Origin: Cyanobacteria bacterium FACHB-DQ100
Lineage (GTDB): Bacteria; Cyanobacteriota; Cyanobacteriia; Leptolyngbyales; Leptolyngbyaceae
Direction of reading: 5' to 3'
NCBI GenBank assembly: GCA_014695195.1
Contig: JACJNW010000025.1
Span: forward strand, 1 to 64,000
DNA: 64,000 nucleotides
Below are positions 38,210 through 47,010 of this stretch, in pieces. How positions within the stretch are numbered: the first letter of the stretch is position 1; every line of letters begins with the position of its first letter. The notes under the pieces were generated by a model. It saw nothing but the letters and a program-made list of their open reading frames with translations, made no database searches and was not told the origin of the DNA. The translations under genes were made by a program, and so were the position numbers.

Positions 38210-38971
38210 TTAATCTCTCACCCCATTCATTTCAAGCCACGCAGGAACATAATGGCTCGATTGCCGCAGTTCTTTGTCGATCGCTTTGTAGTTTGGATCT
38301 TTTTCTTGCACAAGTCCCCAGAATTGTGCCGAATGATTGAGATGTACGGTGTGACAGAGCTCATGCACAAAGACATAGCGCACCAATTCAGGGGGCAGAA
38401 ACAGCAGTTTGAAGTTAAGGCTGATGCTGCATTGCTGAGAACAGCTTGCCCAGAGGGTTTTCTGTCCGCGAATGGAGGCTTTGTGAAACGGTAAGTTGAG
38501 TTCTTGGCTCACTGACCACAGCCAAGGTACGAGCCGCTGATAAGCTTTATGGGTTAACCACTGCTGCAACAGGGAACGACAAAGTTCTTCGTTGTGAGTG
38601 TTGCCGCGCAGAATCAACCTCGATTTACCTTTCTCGCTGAGCGTTGCCCGCGAAAATCCAGTCGGCTGATATTCGATCGCCCAGGTTTGGTCGATCGCTC
38701 TGAGAAGCAACTGTTCAGGTAGCGCAGCAGAGGCATCGATCGACAGTTGTTGGCGCTGTTCTTCAAGGCGTTCGATCGTGCGCTCGATCCAGCTTTGCTT
38801 GGTGTGCAAAATTTCTGGAATGCGGCTTTGGTCAAATCCGCGTGGGATAATGACTTCTAAGCCGCCCTGAACCGTCATTTTTAAGCTGACGTGTTTCGCT
38901 TTAATGCTTTCTCGAACTCGATACTGAGGGAGTTCCACAGGCTGACCCTGAATCAGTCTTGACTCAACCAT
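38210..38971 (-). CDS. SprT/YgjP-like metal-dependent hydrolase (DUF45)
   Basis: 253 aa from ATG 38971; a further ATG at 39004 would extend it by 11 residues. The zinc motif HELCHTVHLNHSAQFW (HExxH plus a third His) near the C-terminus, the KASIRGQKTLWASCSQQCSISLNFKL block and an N-terminal beta-rich part fit the YgjP/DUF45 family. These are putative peptidases with no proven substrate. About 70 bp separate it from the small acidic gene. Confidence 0.82.
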   Translation of the reverse strand: MVESRLIQGQPVELPQYRVRESIKAKHVSLKMTVQGGLEVIIPRGFDQSRIPEILHTKQSWIERTIERLEEQRQQLSIDASAALPEQLLLRAIDQTWAIEYQPTGFSRATLSEKGKSRLILRGNTHNEELCRSLLQQWLTHKAYQRLVPWLWSVSQELNLPFHKASIRGQKTLWASCSQQCSISLNFKLLFLPPELVRYVFVHELCHTVHLNHSAQFWGLVQEKDPNYKAIDKELRQSSHYVPAWLEMNGVRD

Positions 38972-39045
38972 TGGTACGCATCGTTGCAATTCCAAACCCG
39001 TCATTTATATTACTCGATTCAGCTAGGATTGGATCAGCAATTTGG

Positions 39046-40407
39046 TTACGAATCGAACCGATTTGGTGCCGCTAGATTCAGAAATCGCGTAAATTGCGGC
39101 TCGAATAGGAGTTTGATTGTTCCTGTTGGCCCGTTGCGGTGCTTTGTGATGATCACTTCAGCAATGCCGCGATCGGGGGTGTCCTCATTGTAGTATTCAT
39201 CCCGATAAAGCATCATCACCAGATCGGCATCTTGCTCGATCGAACCACTTTCACGAAGGTCTGACATCATTGGACGCTTGTCAGCGCGTGATTCTACACT
39301 CCGACTAAGTTGAGACAGCGCGATCACAGGCACATTTAACTCCCGCGCTAACCCTTTCAATGCCCGCGTAATTCGCGCTAGTTCTTGCACCCGGTTTTCA
39401 CTGCCGCTTCCTTCCATCAGTTGCAGATAGTCGATTAAAATCATGCCGAGTACGCCGCCCTGTTCGGCTTGTAGCTTCCGGGCACGCGATCGCATCTCAA
39501 CCACACTAATGTTAGGGGTGTCATCGATAAAAATCTTCAGTTCAGACAATCGGGCGATCGCATTGCCCAGTGGCTCCCAATCTTGAGAAGCAATGCGTCC
39601 CGATCGAAGTCGTCCACTCTCGATTCGCGCCTCACTGGCTAACAATCGCTGCACAATCTGCTCTTTTGACATTTCCAAGCTAAACACCGCGATCGGGAGC
39701 TTGTACTGTGCTGAAATGTTGCGCCCCAAACCTAGACAGAAGGCTGTTTTCCCCATTGACGGACGACCCGCCACGATAATCAAGTCCGATCGCTGAAAGC
39801 CCTGAGTCTTGCCATCGAGATCATAAAAACCAGAAGCCAATCCCGGTAAAGCCATCCCTGCCGATCGTTCTTCAATTTCAGAGAACGTCTTGGTCAAAAT
39901 GTCCGCTGTCGGAATCAATCCCTGATTTGGGCGCACCTGTGTAATGCTAAAAACTTTCTGCTCAGCTTCATCCAGAACTTTCTCTAAGTCTTTCGCCGTT
40001 TCATGTCCAAGCTGAGAAATCTGATGTCCAGTGCTGATTAACTTTCGCCGTAGATACTTATCTACAACTAACTGTGCATATTGATCAATGTTGACTGCGC
40101 TCACCGTGCGATCGACTAATTGCACCAGTTTTGATTGTCCACCGAGTTTTTCCAACAGTCCGCGATCGTTAAGCCAGGTCGAAACGCTCATCAAATCCGT
40201 GGGAGACCCTTGATAATGCAGCGCCACACAAGCCTTGTAAATCTCCTGATGAGCGCTACTGTAAAACGCTTCCGGGCGCAGAATGTCCAGCACTCGCGTA
40301 ATTGCCTCTGGATCAAGCAGAATTCCCCCTAAAATGGCTTCTTCAGCATCCAAATTTTGGGGTGGAATGCGATCGTTAATGGGTTGAAAATTAAACTCTT
40401 GAACCAT
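39046..40407 (-). CDS. dnaB: Replicative DNA helicase DnaB
   Basis: 453 aa from ATG 40407 (MVQEFNFQPINDRIPPQNLDAEEAILGG). The N-terminal primase-contact domain ends near 110; the RecA-like motor carries Walker A GRPSMGKTAF, Walker B ILIDYLQLM and the arginine-finger region SADKRPMMSDLRESGSIEQDADLVM. It is a hexameric fork helicase. Unlike several cyanobacterial dnaB genes, no intein interrupts it: the length is standard. It lies directly downstream of rplI, a gene order common in bacteria. Confidence 0.96.
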   Translation of the reverse strand: MVQEFNFQPINDRIPPQNLDAEEAILGGILLDPEAITRVLDILRPEAFYSSAHQEIYKACVALHYQGSPTDLMSVSTWLNDRGLLEKLGGQSKLVQLVDRTVSAVNIDQYAQLVVDKYLRRKLISTGHQISQLGHETAKDLEKVLDEAEQKVFSITQVRPNQGLIPTADILTKTFSEIEERSAGMALPGLASGFYDLDGKTQGFQRSDLIIVAGRPSMGKTAFCLGLGRNISAQYKLPIAVFSLEMSKEQIVQRLLASEARIESGRLRSGRIASQDWEPLGNAIARLSELKIFIDDTPNISVVEMRSRARKLQAEQGGVLGMILIDYLQLMEGSGSENRVQELARITRALKGLARELNVPVIALSQLSRSVESRADKRPMMSDLRESGSIEQDADLVMMLYRDEYYNEDTPDRGIAEVIITKHRNGPTGTIKLLFEPQFTRFLNLAAPNRFDS

Positions 40408-40518
40408 GATGCTGAGGGGCAATATTGCGAGAATGGATCAAAGGGGCTGAATCCCACAAAACTACGGAACTCAACCCCTACAGGTACTTCAATCTTAGCA
40501 GTTTATAGTAGGCTTGTA

Positions 40519-40977
40519 CTAAGCTGCAACGACTCGAACCACCACCGTTGCCGTTACTTCGGGATGCAGCTTGACTTGCGCCTTGTACTCTCCGATTTTG
40601 TGAATATCGGGAAGCGTAATCGTGCGGCGATCGACCTCTTGATTGGTCTTTGCCTTGATTGCTTCTGCGACATCCTGATTGGTCACCGTTCCGAAAATCG
40701 CATCGTTTTCGCCGGCTTGCTTTTCGATATCGAATCCGCCTGCCGTTTCGATTTCTGCTGCAATTTGCACCGCTTGCTGTCTCAATTCAGCTAAGCGCTG
40801 CTCTTCAAGTTCACGCCGACGGGCGACCTGCTTGAGAATGCCAGGATTGACCGTCGTTGCCTTGCCTTGGGGCACAAGATAGTTTCTTGCATAACCGGGA
40901 GCGACTTCCACCAAGTCCCCGATGCGTCCTAATTTGCTTACGTTCTGAGTCAGAACTAGCTGAATCCGCTTCGCCAT
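40519..40977 (-). CDS. rplI: 50S ribosomal protein L9
   Basis: 152 aa. N-terminal rRNA-binding domain (VQLVLTQNVSKLGRIGDLVEVAPGYARNYLVP with the PGYARNYL signature), a long connecting helix rich in Arg/Glu/Gln (~45-80) and a C-terminal domain (AIFGTVTNQDVAEAI, RRTITLPDIHKIGEYKAQVKLHPEV). Full length. Upstream of dnaB on the same strand. Confidence 0.97.
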   Translation of the reverse strand: MAKRIQLVLTQNVSKLGRIGDLVEVAPGYARNYLVPQGKATTVNPGILKQVARRRELEEQRLAELRQQAVQIAAEIETAGGFDIEKQAGENDAIFGTVTNQDVAEAIKAKTNQEVDRRTITLPDIHKIGEYKAQVKLHPEVTATVVVRVVAA

Positions 40978-41125
40978 AATTTCAGTATTCTCGATTGTTT
41001 CCGCACAAATAGTCTATTTTACCGGAGAGTGCGAAAACTGGGGTAGAAGATTTTTTTAATCAAACTGCATCAATTTGCGAGAAAGGTGCTATTGTAAGAA
41101 AGCGCAAAACAAAGCGGTAAGCAGC

Positions 41126-41196
41126 GCGGGCATAGTTTAGTGGTAAAACACCTGCCTTCCAAGCAGGATATCCGGGTTCGATTCCCGGTGCCCGCT
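41126..41196 (+). tRNA. tRNA-Gly (anticodon TCC)
   Basis: 71 nt. Acceptor GCGGGCA/TGCCCGC with discriminator T; anticodon stem CCTGC/GCAGG around loop CTTCCAA gives TCC (reads GGA); T arm CCGGGTTCGATTCCCGG. CCA not encoded. A terminator follows. Confidence 0.95.
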
Positions 41197-41220
41197 TTGG
41201 TCAATTGACGCTAAATCGTA

Positions 41221-41248
41221 AAACCTGCCGTAACAAAGGCAGGTTTTT
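41221..41248 (+). terminator. tRNA-Gly terminator
   Basis: AAACCTGCC and GGCAGGTTT arms with an 8-nt loop, followed by TTGT and more T residues. Confidence 0.8.
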
Positions 41249-41316
41249 GTATTATCCGTGGGATAATTCCCTGGTAGACCACTGGTAAAGGTTCTACCTT
41301 GTGAGGAGTTGAATAT

Positions 41317-41856
41317 ATGAAACAAAATCTTTGGCAACAGTCGCTTTCGGCGGTCACGATCGCAGCCCTTGCGGCTCCTGTAATCTCGCTTCCTGCATCC
41401 GCACAGCTAACAGGTCAAGCTCGCTGTGCAAAACAATCTACGGCAATCTTTGCTCAACGATCGTCAACGAGCGCGGTCGTTCGTACTCTAGCTGAAAACC
41501 AGTCTGTGACATTGAGTGAGAATGCCGCACAAAACGGATTCATTGGTGTGAGCGCTCCCACAGCAGGCTTCGTTCAGACTGCAACTCTGAAACTTTGCCC
41601 GCCGCAGCCAAATCCCCAAGGAACGTGTCGCCGAGTGAGCCAAACGCAAGGGTTAATCGTGCGTCAACGCGCGGATATTAATTCCCCGATCGTGGGCAAC
41701 GTAGCGTTTAACTCACAGGTATTTCTGACAACGAACCCTGCAACGACTGGCATCAGTGGCGGTCGGATTTGGGTCAATATTGCAAAACCACTGTCAGGCT
41801 GGATTTCTAACGGGTTCCAGAATACTCCCGGAACCAATTTGGTGTATTGCCAATAA
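41317..41856 (+). CDS. Secreted protein with two SH3b-like domains
   Basis: 179 aa. Signal peptide with cleavage after LPASA|Q (about residue 29). Two bacterial SH3 repeats follow: RCAKQSTAIFAQRSSTSAVVRTL...GFVQTATLKL (~35-88) and CRRVSQTQGLIVRQRADINSPIVGNV...GWISNGF (~96-168), each with the LxVRxxP-type strand and the closing GW/GF. Four cysteines could pair. SH3b domains usually bind peptidoglycan, so a cell-wall location is likely. Ends at a strong hairpin. Confidence 0.8.
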   Translation: MKQNLWQQSLSAVTIAALAAPVISLPASAQLTGQARCAKQSTAIFAQRSSTSAVVRTLAENQSVTLSENAAQNGFIGVSAPTAGFVQTATLKLCPPQPNPQGTCRRVSQTQGLIVRQRADINSPIVGNVAFNSQVFLTTNPATTGISGGRIWVNIAKPLSGWISNGFQNTPGTNLVYCQ

Positions 41857-41877
41857 AGACACACAATCAAGACAATG

Positions 41878-41927
41878 AGAAGCTTGTAGCATTTTACTAA
41901 TGCAGCTACAAGCTTCTTTTTTTGATA
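41878..41927 (+). terminator. Terminator after the SH3b gene
   Basis: AGAAGCTTGTAGC and GCTACAAGCTTCT arms around a ~14-nt loop, followed by TTTTTT. Confidence 0.85.
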
Positions 41928-41939
41928 GATTTCTGAGCG

Positions 41940-42560
41940 TTACTTCAGCGAACCTAACTGGTTGCGAATCTCACGCGGGATGATAATTCGATTCACAGCA
42001 TGGATTACGCCATTCGACGCTAGGAGATCCGCTTGTACGACACGGGCATCATTCACAATCACACGCGAGGGTGTGACATCGATCGAAACACCACCTCCCA
42101 AAGTTTTAAGATTGCCATTTCTGAGTTGTTTCGCGGTTAACTCACCAGGGACAACGTGGTATGCCAGAATCCGCGCCAGCAGTGCACGATTTCGGGGTTG
42201 CACTAGCTTTTCTACGGTTCCCGCAGGCAGACCGGCAAATGCGGCATTCGTGGGCGCAAAAATCGTCACTCTTTGACCTTTTTGAAGGGCATTACCAACG
42301 CCTGCTGCTTTGATTGCGGCAGCAAGGGTAGTGAACTGACCTGCACTAGATGCCTGTTGAAGTAGCTGAGTTACCGTCAAGTTGCGAGTATTCACCGGAG
42401 CCGGAGATGCTGCTGGCGTGGGACTTGCCGAGGGTGTGGGGCTTGCCGAGGGTGTGGGTGACTGAGCAATTGCACCTGAATGCGACACCACACTGCAAGC
42501 GGCAGCGATCGCCATCATCGAAGCAACTTTACGAAACTGAGATCCGAATCGATCGAACAT
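41940..42560 (-). CDS. Secreted fasciclin (FAS1) domain protein
   Basis: 206 aa. Signal peptide to GAIA|QS (about residue 32), a Pro/Ser/Ala spacer with two PTPSAS units, then one FAS1 domain (~58-203). FAS1 motifs are clear: VTIFAPTNAAFAGLP (H1-like) and ILAYHVVPGELTAKQL with the YH signature, ending GVIHAVNRIIIP. FAS1 domains mediate cell-surface adhesion. Convergent with the SH3b gene. Confidence 0.92.
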   Translation of the reverse strand: MFDRFGSQFRKVASMMAIAAACSVVSHSGAIAQSPTPSASPTPSASPTPAASPAPVNTRNLTVTQLLQQASSAGQFTTLAAAIKAAGVGNALQKGQRVTIFAPTNAAFAGLPAGTVEKLVQPRNRALLARILAYHVVPGELTAKQLRNGNLKTLGGGVSIDVTPSRVIVNDARVVQADLLASNGVIHAVNRIIIPREIRNQLGSLK

Positions 42561-42659
42561 TGAAACCCTATCCTTTGAGTAAAAGCTACCGTTAAGCTAA
42601 TACGTCCATCAAATATTTTCAACATCTCTAGGTTTTGACGACTCTAGTTAAGAATAGCT

Positions 42660-43709
42660 CTATGACGCTGGACTTGAGAATGATTGCAGCGTCGGGTTAG
42701 GATCGCTCCAGATGTGGATACCATCGCTCCCGCCTGCAATAATGGCTTGTCCTTGCAGCGCAAATTTCACAGACAGATTACTAAAAGGCGTTGCTGGCAG
42801 TGATCCCAGGGATTGTTCATTCAGTAAATGCCATAGGTGAACTGCTCCTCCTGCGGCAGTGGCTAACGTCTGTCCATCTGGACTCAAAGCCAGAGCGGAA
42901 GCGCCTGCACTGAACGTTTTTAACAGCTCTCCGTTTCTAAGGTCCCAACTCTTAATCCGGCTACTTCCTGTGATCAAGGTCTGCCCATCCTGGCAAAAGA
43001 GTAATCCAGTTACCTCCCCCGAATCTAGGGTTCTAAGACGATCGCCATCCTGGACTTTCCAAATTTCGGTTTTCGTACCATCTCCCGTCGCTAATAAGGT
43101 TCCGTCTGGACTAAACTCGATCGCTCGAATCGGCTGTTCTCCGAGGCTATAGATGCGGCGGCGAGTTGCAATGTCCCAGATTTGAACCCCAACCGGACTA
43201 AATTCGCCATCTGCCCAACGTCTGGCGCGGCTGGAACTAGCCAGAATACGGCTATCTGGACTGAACGCCAGATTAGACGCTCTGCCTGCTCTCAGCGTTG
43301 AAACAAGCCGACGGTTGGGTAAATCCCAGAGTTTGATCGTGCCGTCTAAGCTGCTGCTGGCGAGAATCTTTTCATCTGCGCTAATGGCGATCGCGGTAAT
43401 TAATTGCGTATGGTCGCGCAAAGTAGTAAGGAGTCTGCGCGTCTTGAGATCCCAGAGTGCAATTCCATTCTCTTGTCCTGCTGCAAGCAGAGTGCCGCTC
43501 GAACTGATGGCAAGCGCTGTTGGCTTATCGGGAGACAATTGCTCCGATTTTCCAAAACATAAAATATCCGCCGCATAGAGGGGGATACACACCTTCTGAG
43601 CCGTGCGAGAAGAGGTAGCAGGCTCAAGCACAAGAAAAATTGCAACCAAGAGCGCGACGATCGCAGCGCCCCCAAGCCATAAATTCTGAATGAAGCGGTT
43701 TTGAGCCAT
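42660..43709 (-). CDS. Membrane-anchored WD40 repeat protein
   Basis: 349 aa with one N-terminal membrane helix (residues ~10-28) and a beta-propeller behind it. Around six to seven WD40-like blades can be traced through ISADEKILASSSLDGTIKLWD, FSPDSRILASSSRARRW, FSPDGTLLATGDG and LSPDGQTLATAAGGAVHLW; several blades have degenerate WD ends. The propeller faces the periplasm if the helix is a signal anchor. Partner unknown. Confidence 0.85.
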   Translation of the reverse strand: MAQNRFIQNLWLGGAAIVALLVAIFLVLEPATSSRTAQKVCIPLYAADILCFGKSEQLSPDKPTALAISSSGTLLAAGQENGIALWDLKTRRLLTTLRDHTQLITAIAISADEKILASSSLDGTIKLWDLPNRRLVSTLRAGRASNLAFSPDSRILASSSRARRWADGEFSPVGVQIWDIATRRRIYSLGEQPIRAIEFSPDGTLLATGDGTKTEIWKVQDGDRLRTLDSGEVTGLLFCQDGQTLITGSSRIKSWDLRNGELLKTFSAGASALALSPDGQTLATAAGGAVHLWHLLNEQSLGSLPATPFSNLSVKFALQGQAIIAGGSDGIHIWSDPNPTLQSFSSPAS

Positions 43710-43821
43710 GTTTATTTCTGCTCCACGCTTACTGATCCTGCCAGATTATTCTCTCATCAACTCGATTCCATCAGAAAGACCCGATGTTATATTGAGAAGA
43801 ATTTATTCATTCTAAAGTTAA

Positions 43822-45288
43822 GTGAACAAAAATCGCGGATTAATCACGATCGCTCTGATGCTAACAACGTTTTTGAGCGTTGTTCTACTTTATTTAGGAG
43901 TCGATAAATTTTACTACGTTCTCGCAGGAGGGCGAAAGTTTGCCACTTTCCCAGATCTGAGAACGCAGTTGGCGATCGGAGGAAGCTACCTCCTGTTGTC
44001 GATCGTCTACCTCATCTGGATAGCTAATCTGCTCAGCTCCTCATGGATGCATTCAACCTGGAGTTTCCGCACGATCCTGCTTAGAACTTCCTTTTTCTGG
44101 ATCTCGGCGTTTATTGCCTACCCGCTTGGGAATGATACTTACCTTTATCTCCACGCGGGATTGATGAATCTCAGCGGAGCTAATCCTTATCTGATTCGTG
44201 CCGCTTCTTACATTACACAGCTATCCCCCTATGTGGATTGGGGACAGACTTCAACCTATGGGATGCTCTCCCAAGTCCTCTTCACTTTTTCCGCAGTTTT
44301 TATCACGATTAGTCCGATCGTAGCGCTCTATGTGTTTAAGCTAATCTGCTTACTATTACACCTATTAAATAGCTATCTGATTTGGCGGTGGCTTCCAGTT
44401 CCAGAGCGCAGCAGGATTACGATCGCTTACTTGCTACATCCGCTGTTACTGATGGAACAAGTTAGCTCAGCCCACGTGGACATTTTAGTCTCAACCAGCT
44501 TGATCATTTTTGCACTATCCTTTGCCAGACAACGCTTCTGGATCACTTTTGCAGCGTTGTGGGGTGGCTTTCTTGGAAAAACGCTCCCGATTATTTGGGC
44601 ACCTTGGGTTGCTGTAACGCTGCTGCGCCAAGGACATTGGAAATGGTTGATTGCAATGATCCTTGGCTCAGGTGCGATTATGACTGGGCTTTCGTTTACC
44701 GTGATGCCCAATCTGGCAGCTTGGCAGAGTATCCTTAATCCTGGCGTGGCAGGACAGTATCAATCCTCGCTAATGGCAATCTCGAAATTTGCCCTCGATC
44801 TGATTCGGATTTTCAAGCCAGAACAACTCACGCTGCTACAACAGCAAGCGATGCTCGCAAAACTTTCCAGCGCAGCACTGCTTGGTTTTTTTGGCTTTTA
44901 CTGCTGGCAACTTTGGCGCAGCGACAAACGCTGGAATCAGACCCCCCAAATGCTGCTAGAAGATATGGGCTGGACAACACTAGTGCTGATGCTGTTTGCA
45001 ACCTCCTGGTTAATGCCGTGGTATTGCTCAATTTTGATTACCTTCGCCGCGTTAGTTCCACAAGCGCGACTTTTTGGTCTAACAACATTAGCATTCGCGT
45101 TCTCTAGCAGCGCTCAGTATTTCTTTGGACTGAATAGTAGCTTAAAAAGCCTAATCTCAATTGGAATTCCGATCCTAGCGCTAATCATTGGTGCAATCAT
45201 ACTGCGCTCAAAGCACACGCCGCCGCCTGAAGCACCCCAACCGATCGAACGGTTGACAGGCTCAGATGCGGCGGCTGAATTGAACTAG
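43822..45288 (+). CDS. GT-C type mannosyltransferase-like membrane protein
   Basis: 488 aa from a GTG start, with about 12 membrane helices. The first large loop contains YPLGNDTYLYLHAGLMNLSGANPYL (acidic Asp near the membrane, as in polyprenol-dependent GT-C enzymes), and a later WRWLP...SSAHVDILVSTSLIIFALS segment with HVD resembles the PIG-M/alpha-mannosyltransferase group. Acceptor unknown. Convergent with the PAP/fibrillin-like gene, 1 bp apart. Confidence 0.68.
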   Translation: MNKNRGLITIALMLTTFLSVVLLYLGVDKFYYVLAGGRKFATFPDLRTQLAIGGSYLLLSIVYLIWIANLLSSSWMHSTWSFRTILLRTSFFWISAFIAYPLGNDTYLYLHAGLMNLSGANPYLIRAASYITQLSPYVDWGQTSTYGMLSQVLFTFSAVFITISPIVALYVFKLICLLLHLLNSYLIWRWLPVPERSRITIAYLLHPLLLMEQVSSAHVDILVSTSLIIFALSFARQRFWITFAALWGGFLGKTLPIIWAPWVAVTLLRQGHWKWLIAMILGSGAIMTGLSFTVMPNLAAWQSILNPGVAGQYQSSLMAISKFALDLIRIFKPEQLTLLQQQAMLAKLSSAALLGFFGFYCWQLWRSDKRWNQTPQMLLEDMGWTTLVLMLFATSWLMPWYCSILITFAALVPQARLFGLTTLAFAFSSSAQYFFGLNSSLKSLISIGIPILALIIGAIILRSKHTPPPEAPQPIERLTGSDAAAELN

Positions 45289-45289
45289 C

Positions 45290-46030
45290 TTACTTGCGGC
45301 GAACGGCGATCGTATAAGACGGGCGCTGCTTTGCTTCGCGCTGCGTTTTCACAATCCGCAGAGTTTCATCGACATAAACATGCTCAAATTTGGGTGTGGC
45401 ATGGTAAGTCTTTTCTAGCTTCTTCAATGTTGTTTTATCTACATTGTTGAGCTTGAGTTGCTGAGGTAGAGCTGTTTTCTGAGTAAATTCATCCCAGCGG
45501 GACTCCAGCACTTTATGGAACCATGCTTCTGCTTTCTCGATCGTTAAGGGAATCGCTCTCCATCTCAGCGTCTGGTTGATCGCTATGTTCTGAATGAACC
45601 ACTCCCCTTCGCGAATCTCAAACTTCTGCATCACCATAAAATCGTAAGCCGCAAGAATCGGAGAGAGTTTCTCAATCAGCTTTGATTTTGATCCCGGTGC
45701 ATACCTTGCAATATTCGCGTAGTAGCCATTTTCTAGAAAAATTTGGTAAGAACAATCATGCAGCCGCCCTGGTAACACATCATGAAATGGGATGGTAGAC
45801 CAAACAGGTGTCCACACGCCTAGAACGATCGGAACTTGCGATTCAACTGCTGGATGCGGGTTACGCTGCTGGAGTTCCTCAAAGTAGGGAGCCAATTCGT
45901 TTTTGGCATATGCCACTTTTTGATTCAGCGGCTCAGTATCGCGATCGCGAACGAGCGTCAAAAGTTCAGCCTTGAGTTCTTCGGTGGTAAGTTGGCTGAG
46001 GGGTTTAACCTGAATAGCATTAGCGACCAT
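45290..46030 (-). CDS. PAP/fibrillin-like protein (tentative)
   Basis: 246 aa soluble protein. The segment EELQQRNPHPAVESQVPIV followed by LGVWTPVWSTIPF and a later YQIFLENGYYANIARY recalls the start of the lipocalin-like barrel in plastid-lipid-associated (PAP/fibrillin) proteins, which bind hydrophobic ligands at thylakoids. The match is by pattern only. The C-terminus is Lys/Arg-rich. About 190 bp lie between its start and tRNA-Thr. Confidence 0.5.
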   Translation of the reverse strand: MVANAIQVKPLSQLTTEELKAELLTLVRDRDTEPLNQKVAYAKNELAPYFEELQQRNPHPAVESQVPIVLGVWTPVWSTIPFHDVLPGRLHDCSYQIFLENGYYANIARYAPGSKSKLIEKLSPILAAYDFMVMQKFEIREGEWFIQNIAINQTLRWRAIPLTIEKAEAWFHKVLESRWDEFTQKTALPQQLKLNNVDKTTLKKLEKTYHATPKFEHVYVDETLRIVKTQREAKQRPSYTIAVRRK

Positions 46031-46221
46031 ATTATTGCTCTAATCCATAAAACTGCTGCGATTTAACTAAAAGTTTAGAATTTTTAACAATAATCGTTCT
46101 CTATCAAGAGAGGCGTTCTTGGGCAGAGTTTGCTCCACTGAAAGAGAGGTTTGGTGGAAATACAGCAAGAGGAGAAAGTAGCGCGATCGCGGAATTGTCT
46201 GATAGAATACTTCAGAAATCT

Positions 46222-46294
46222 GCTGGTGTAGCTCAGTTGGTAGAGCAGCTGATTTGTAATCAGCCGGTCGCAAGTTCGAGTCTTGTCACCAGCT
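46222..46294 (+). tRNA. tRNA-Thr (anticodon TGT), attachment site of the CAST
   Basis: 73 nt. Acceptor GCTGGTG/CACCAGC, discriminator T; anticodon stem GCTGA/TCAGC around loop TTTGTAA gives TGT (reads ACA). The gene is intact. Its D arm to anticodon loop (46243-46259) is the protospacer of the transposon's homing guide; the PAM GTA is at 46240-46242. The transposon left end begins at 46303, 8 bp past the discriminator base. Confidence 0.97.
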
Positions 46295-46302
46295 TTCAGG
46301 AA

Positions 46303-46434
46303 TGTACGTTCGCAAATTAAATGTCGCGATTCGCAAATTAATGTCGCTTCTCGCGATTTTTGCCATTTCATCTGTGGTTTCGCAGATTAGTGTCGCTAAA
46401 CAGTATAAACTTGCTGTTCGCAAATTAATGTCGC
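46303..46434 (+). repeat. CAST left end with four TnsB-type repeats
   Basis: Terminal TGTAC followed by four direct copies of TTCGCAAATTAATGTCGC at 46309-46327 (one extra A), 46330-46347, 46379-46396 (two substitutions) and 46417-46434. Unequal spacing, with two copies close to the terminus, is typical of Tn7-like TnsB-binding arrays. The copies are nearly identical, so the left end appears functional. Confidence 0.9.
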
Positions 46435-46495
46435 TTTTGGATTAGGGCTGCGAATATATTAACGACCACAGACTAAACAGCAGTTGAATTCAGGT

Positions 46496-46535
46496 TTACA
46501 AATCAGCTGCTCCTTTCAGTCCTCAACATTATTCT
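46496..46535 (-). CRISPR. Delocalised truncated repeat plus 17-nt tRNA-homing spacer
   Basis: On the minus strand a degenerate repeat remnant (46513-46535) ending in CTGAAAG, the last 7 nt of the array repeat, is followed by GAGCAGCTGATTTGTAA (46512 down to 46496). That 17-mer is identical to tRNA-Thr positions 46243-46259, and pairing stops at nt 18. It lies ~65 bp beyond the last array repeat towards the left end. This is the layout described for V-K homing guides that direct insertion next to tRNA genes. Confidence 0.92.
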
Positions 46536-46600
46536 TAAAAACTTGATTCTTAGAAACCTGGTGATAATTAATCCTCTCTATATTTAGACAGCAAAATACT

Positions 46601-47010
46601 TTTCAGCCCACCCATTACTGAGAGGGCGATTGCGACACGTGGACGTAAATCTATAATGCTTCCAGAAATAGCTTTCAGCCCACCCATTACTGAGAGGGCG
46701 ATTGCGACTTCATCGGCGTTCCGCTGTTCGGCATTGTTGGGGTGCTTTCAGCCCACCCATTACTGAGAGGGCGATTGCGACCAGCAGCATTCAACGAATA
46801 TTTCAGCAAGCTAAGACGATGACAATCTTTCAGCCTACCCATTACTGAGAGGGCGATTGCGACTCCTTAAGAATCGTTGTCAAACCATATCAAAAAACCT
46901 TTCAGCCTACCCATTACTGAGAGGGCGATTGCGACTTTAGCCAGTACAAGGAGAATAGAAATGTCCGACGCACTTTCAGCCTACCCATTACTGAGAGGGC
47001 GATTGCGACT
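46601..47010 (-). CRISPR. Type V-K CRISPR array, six repeats and five spacers
   Basis: 37-nt repeats at 46601, 46673, 46746, 46828, 46900 and 46974. In guide orientation (minus strand) each starts GTCGCAATCGCC and ends GGGTGGG(C/T)TGAAAG-like, as in other Cas12k repeats. The three leader-distal repeats read CAGCCCACCC on plus; the three leader-proximal ones read CAGCCTACCC. The last repeat has one terminal change. Spacers are 35, 36, 45, 35 and 37 nt (from left). The array is transcribed in the same direction as cas12k, and no cas1 or cas2 is present. Confidence 0.96.

Noticed and set aside
42410-42465. Short tandem repeats taken for a CRISPR-like array
   Set aside because: They encode the PTPSAS linker of the fasciclin protein in frame.
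46601-46637. Sequence after the last array repeat as the homing spacer
   Set aside because: The DNA following the leader-distal repeat does not match tRNA-Thr; the match is in the separate truncated unit at 46,496-46,519.
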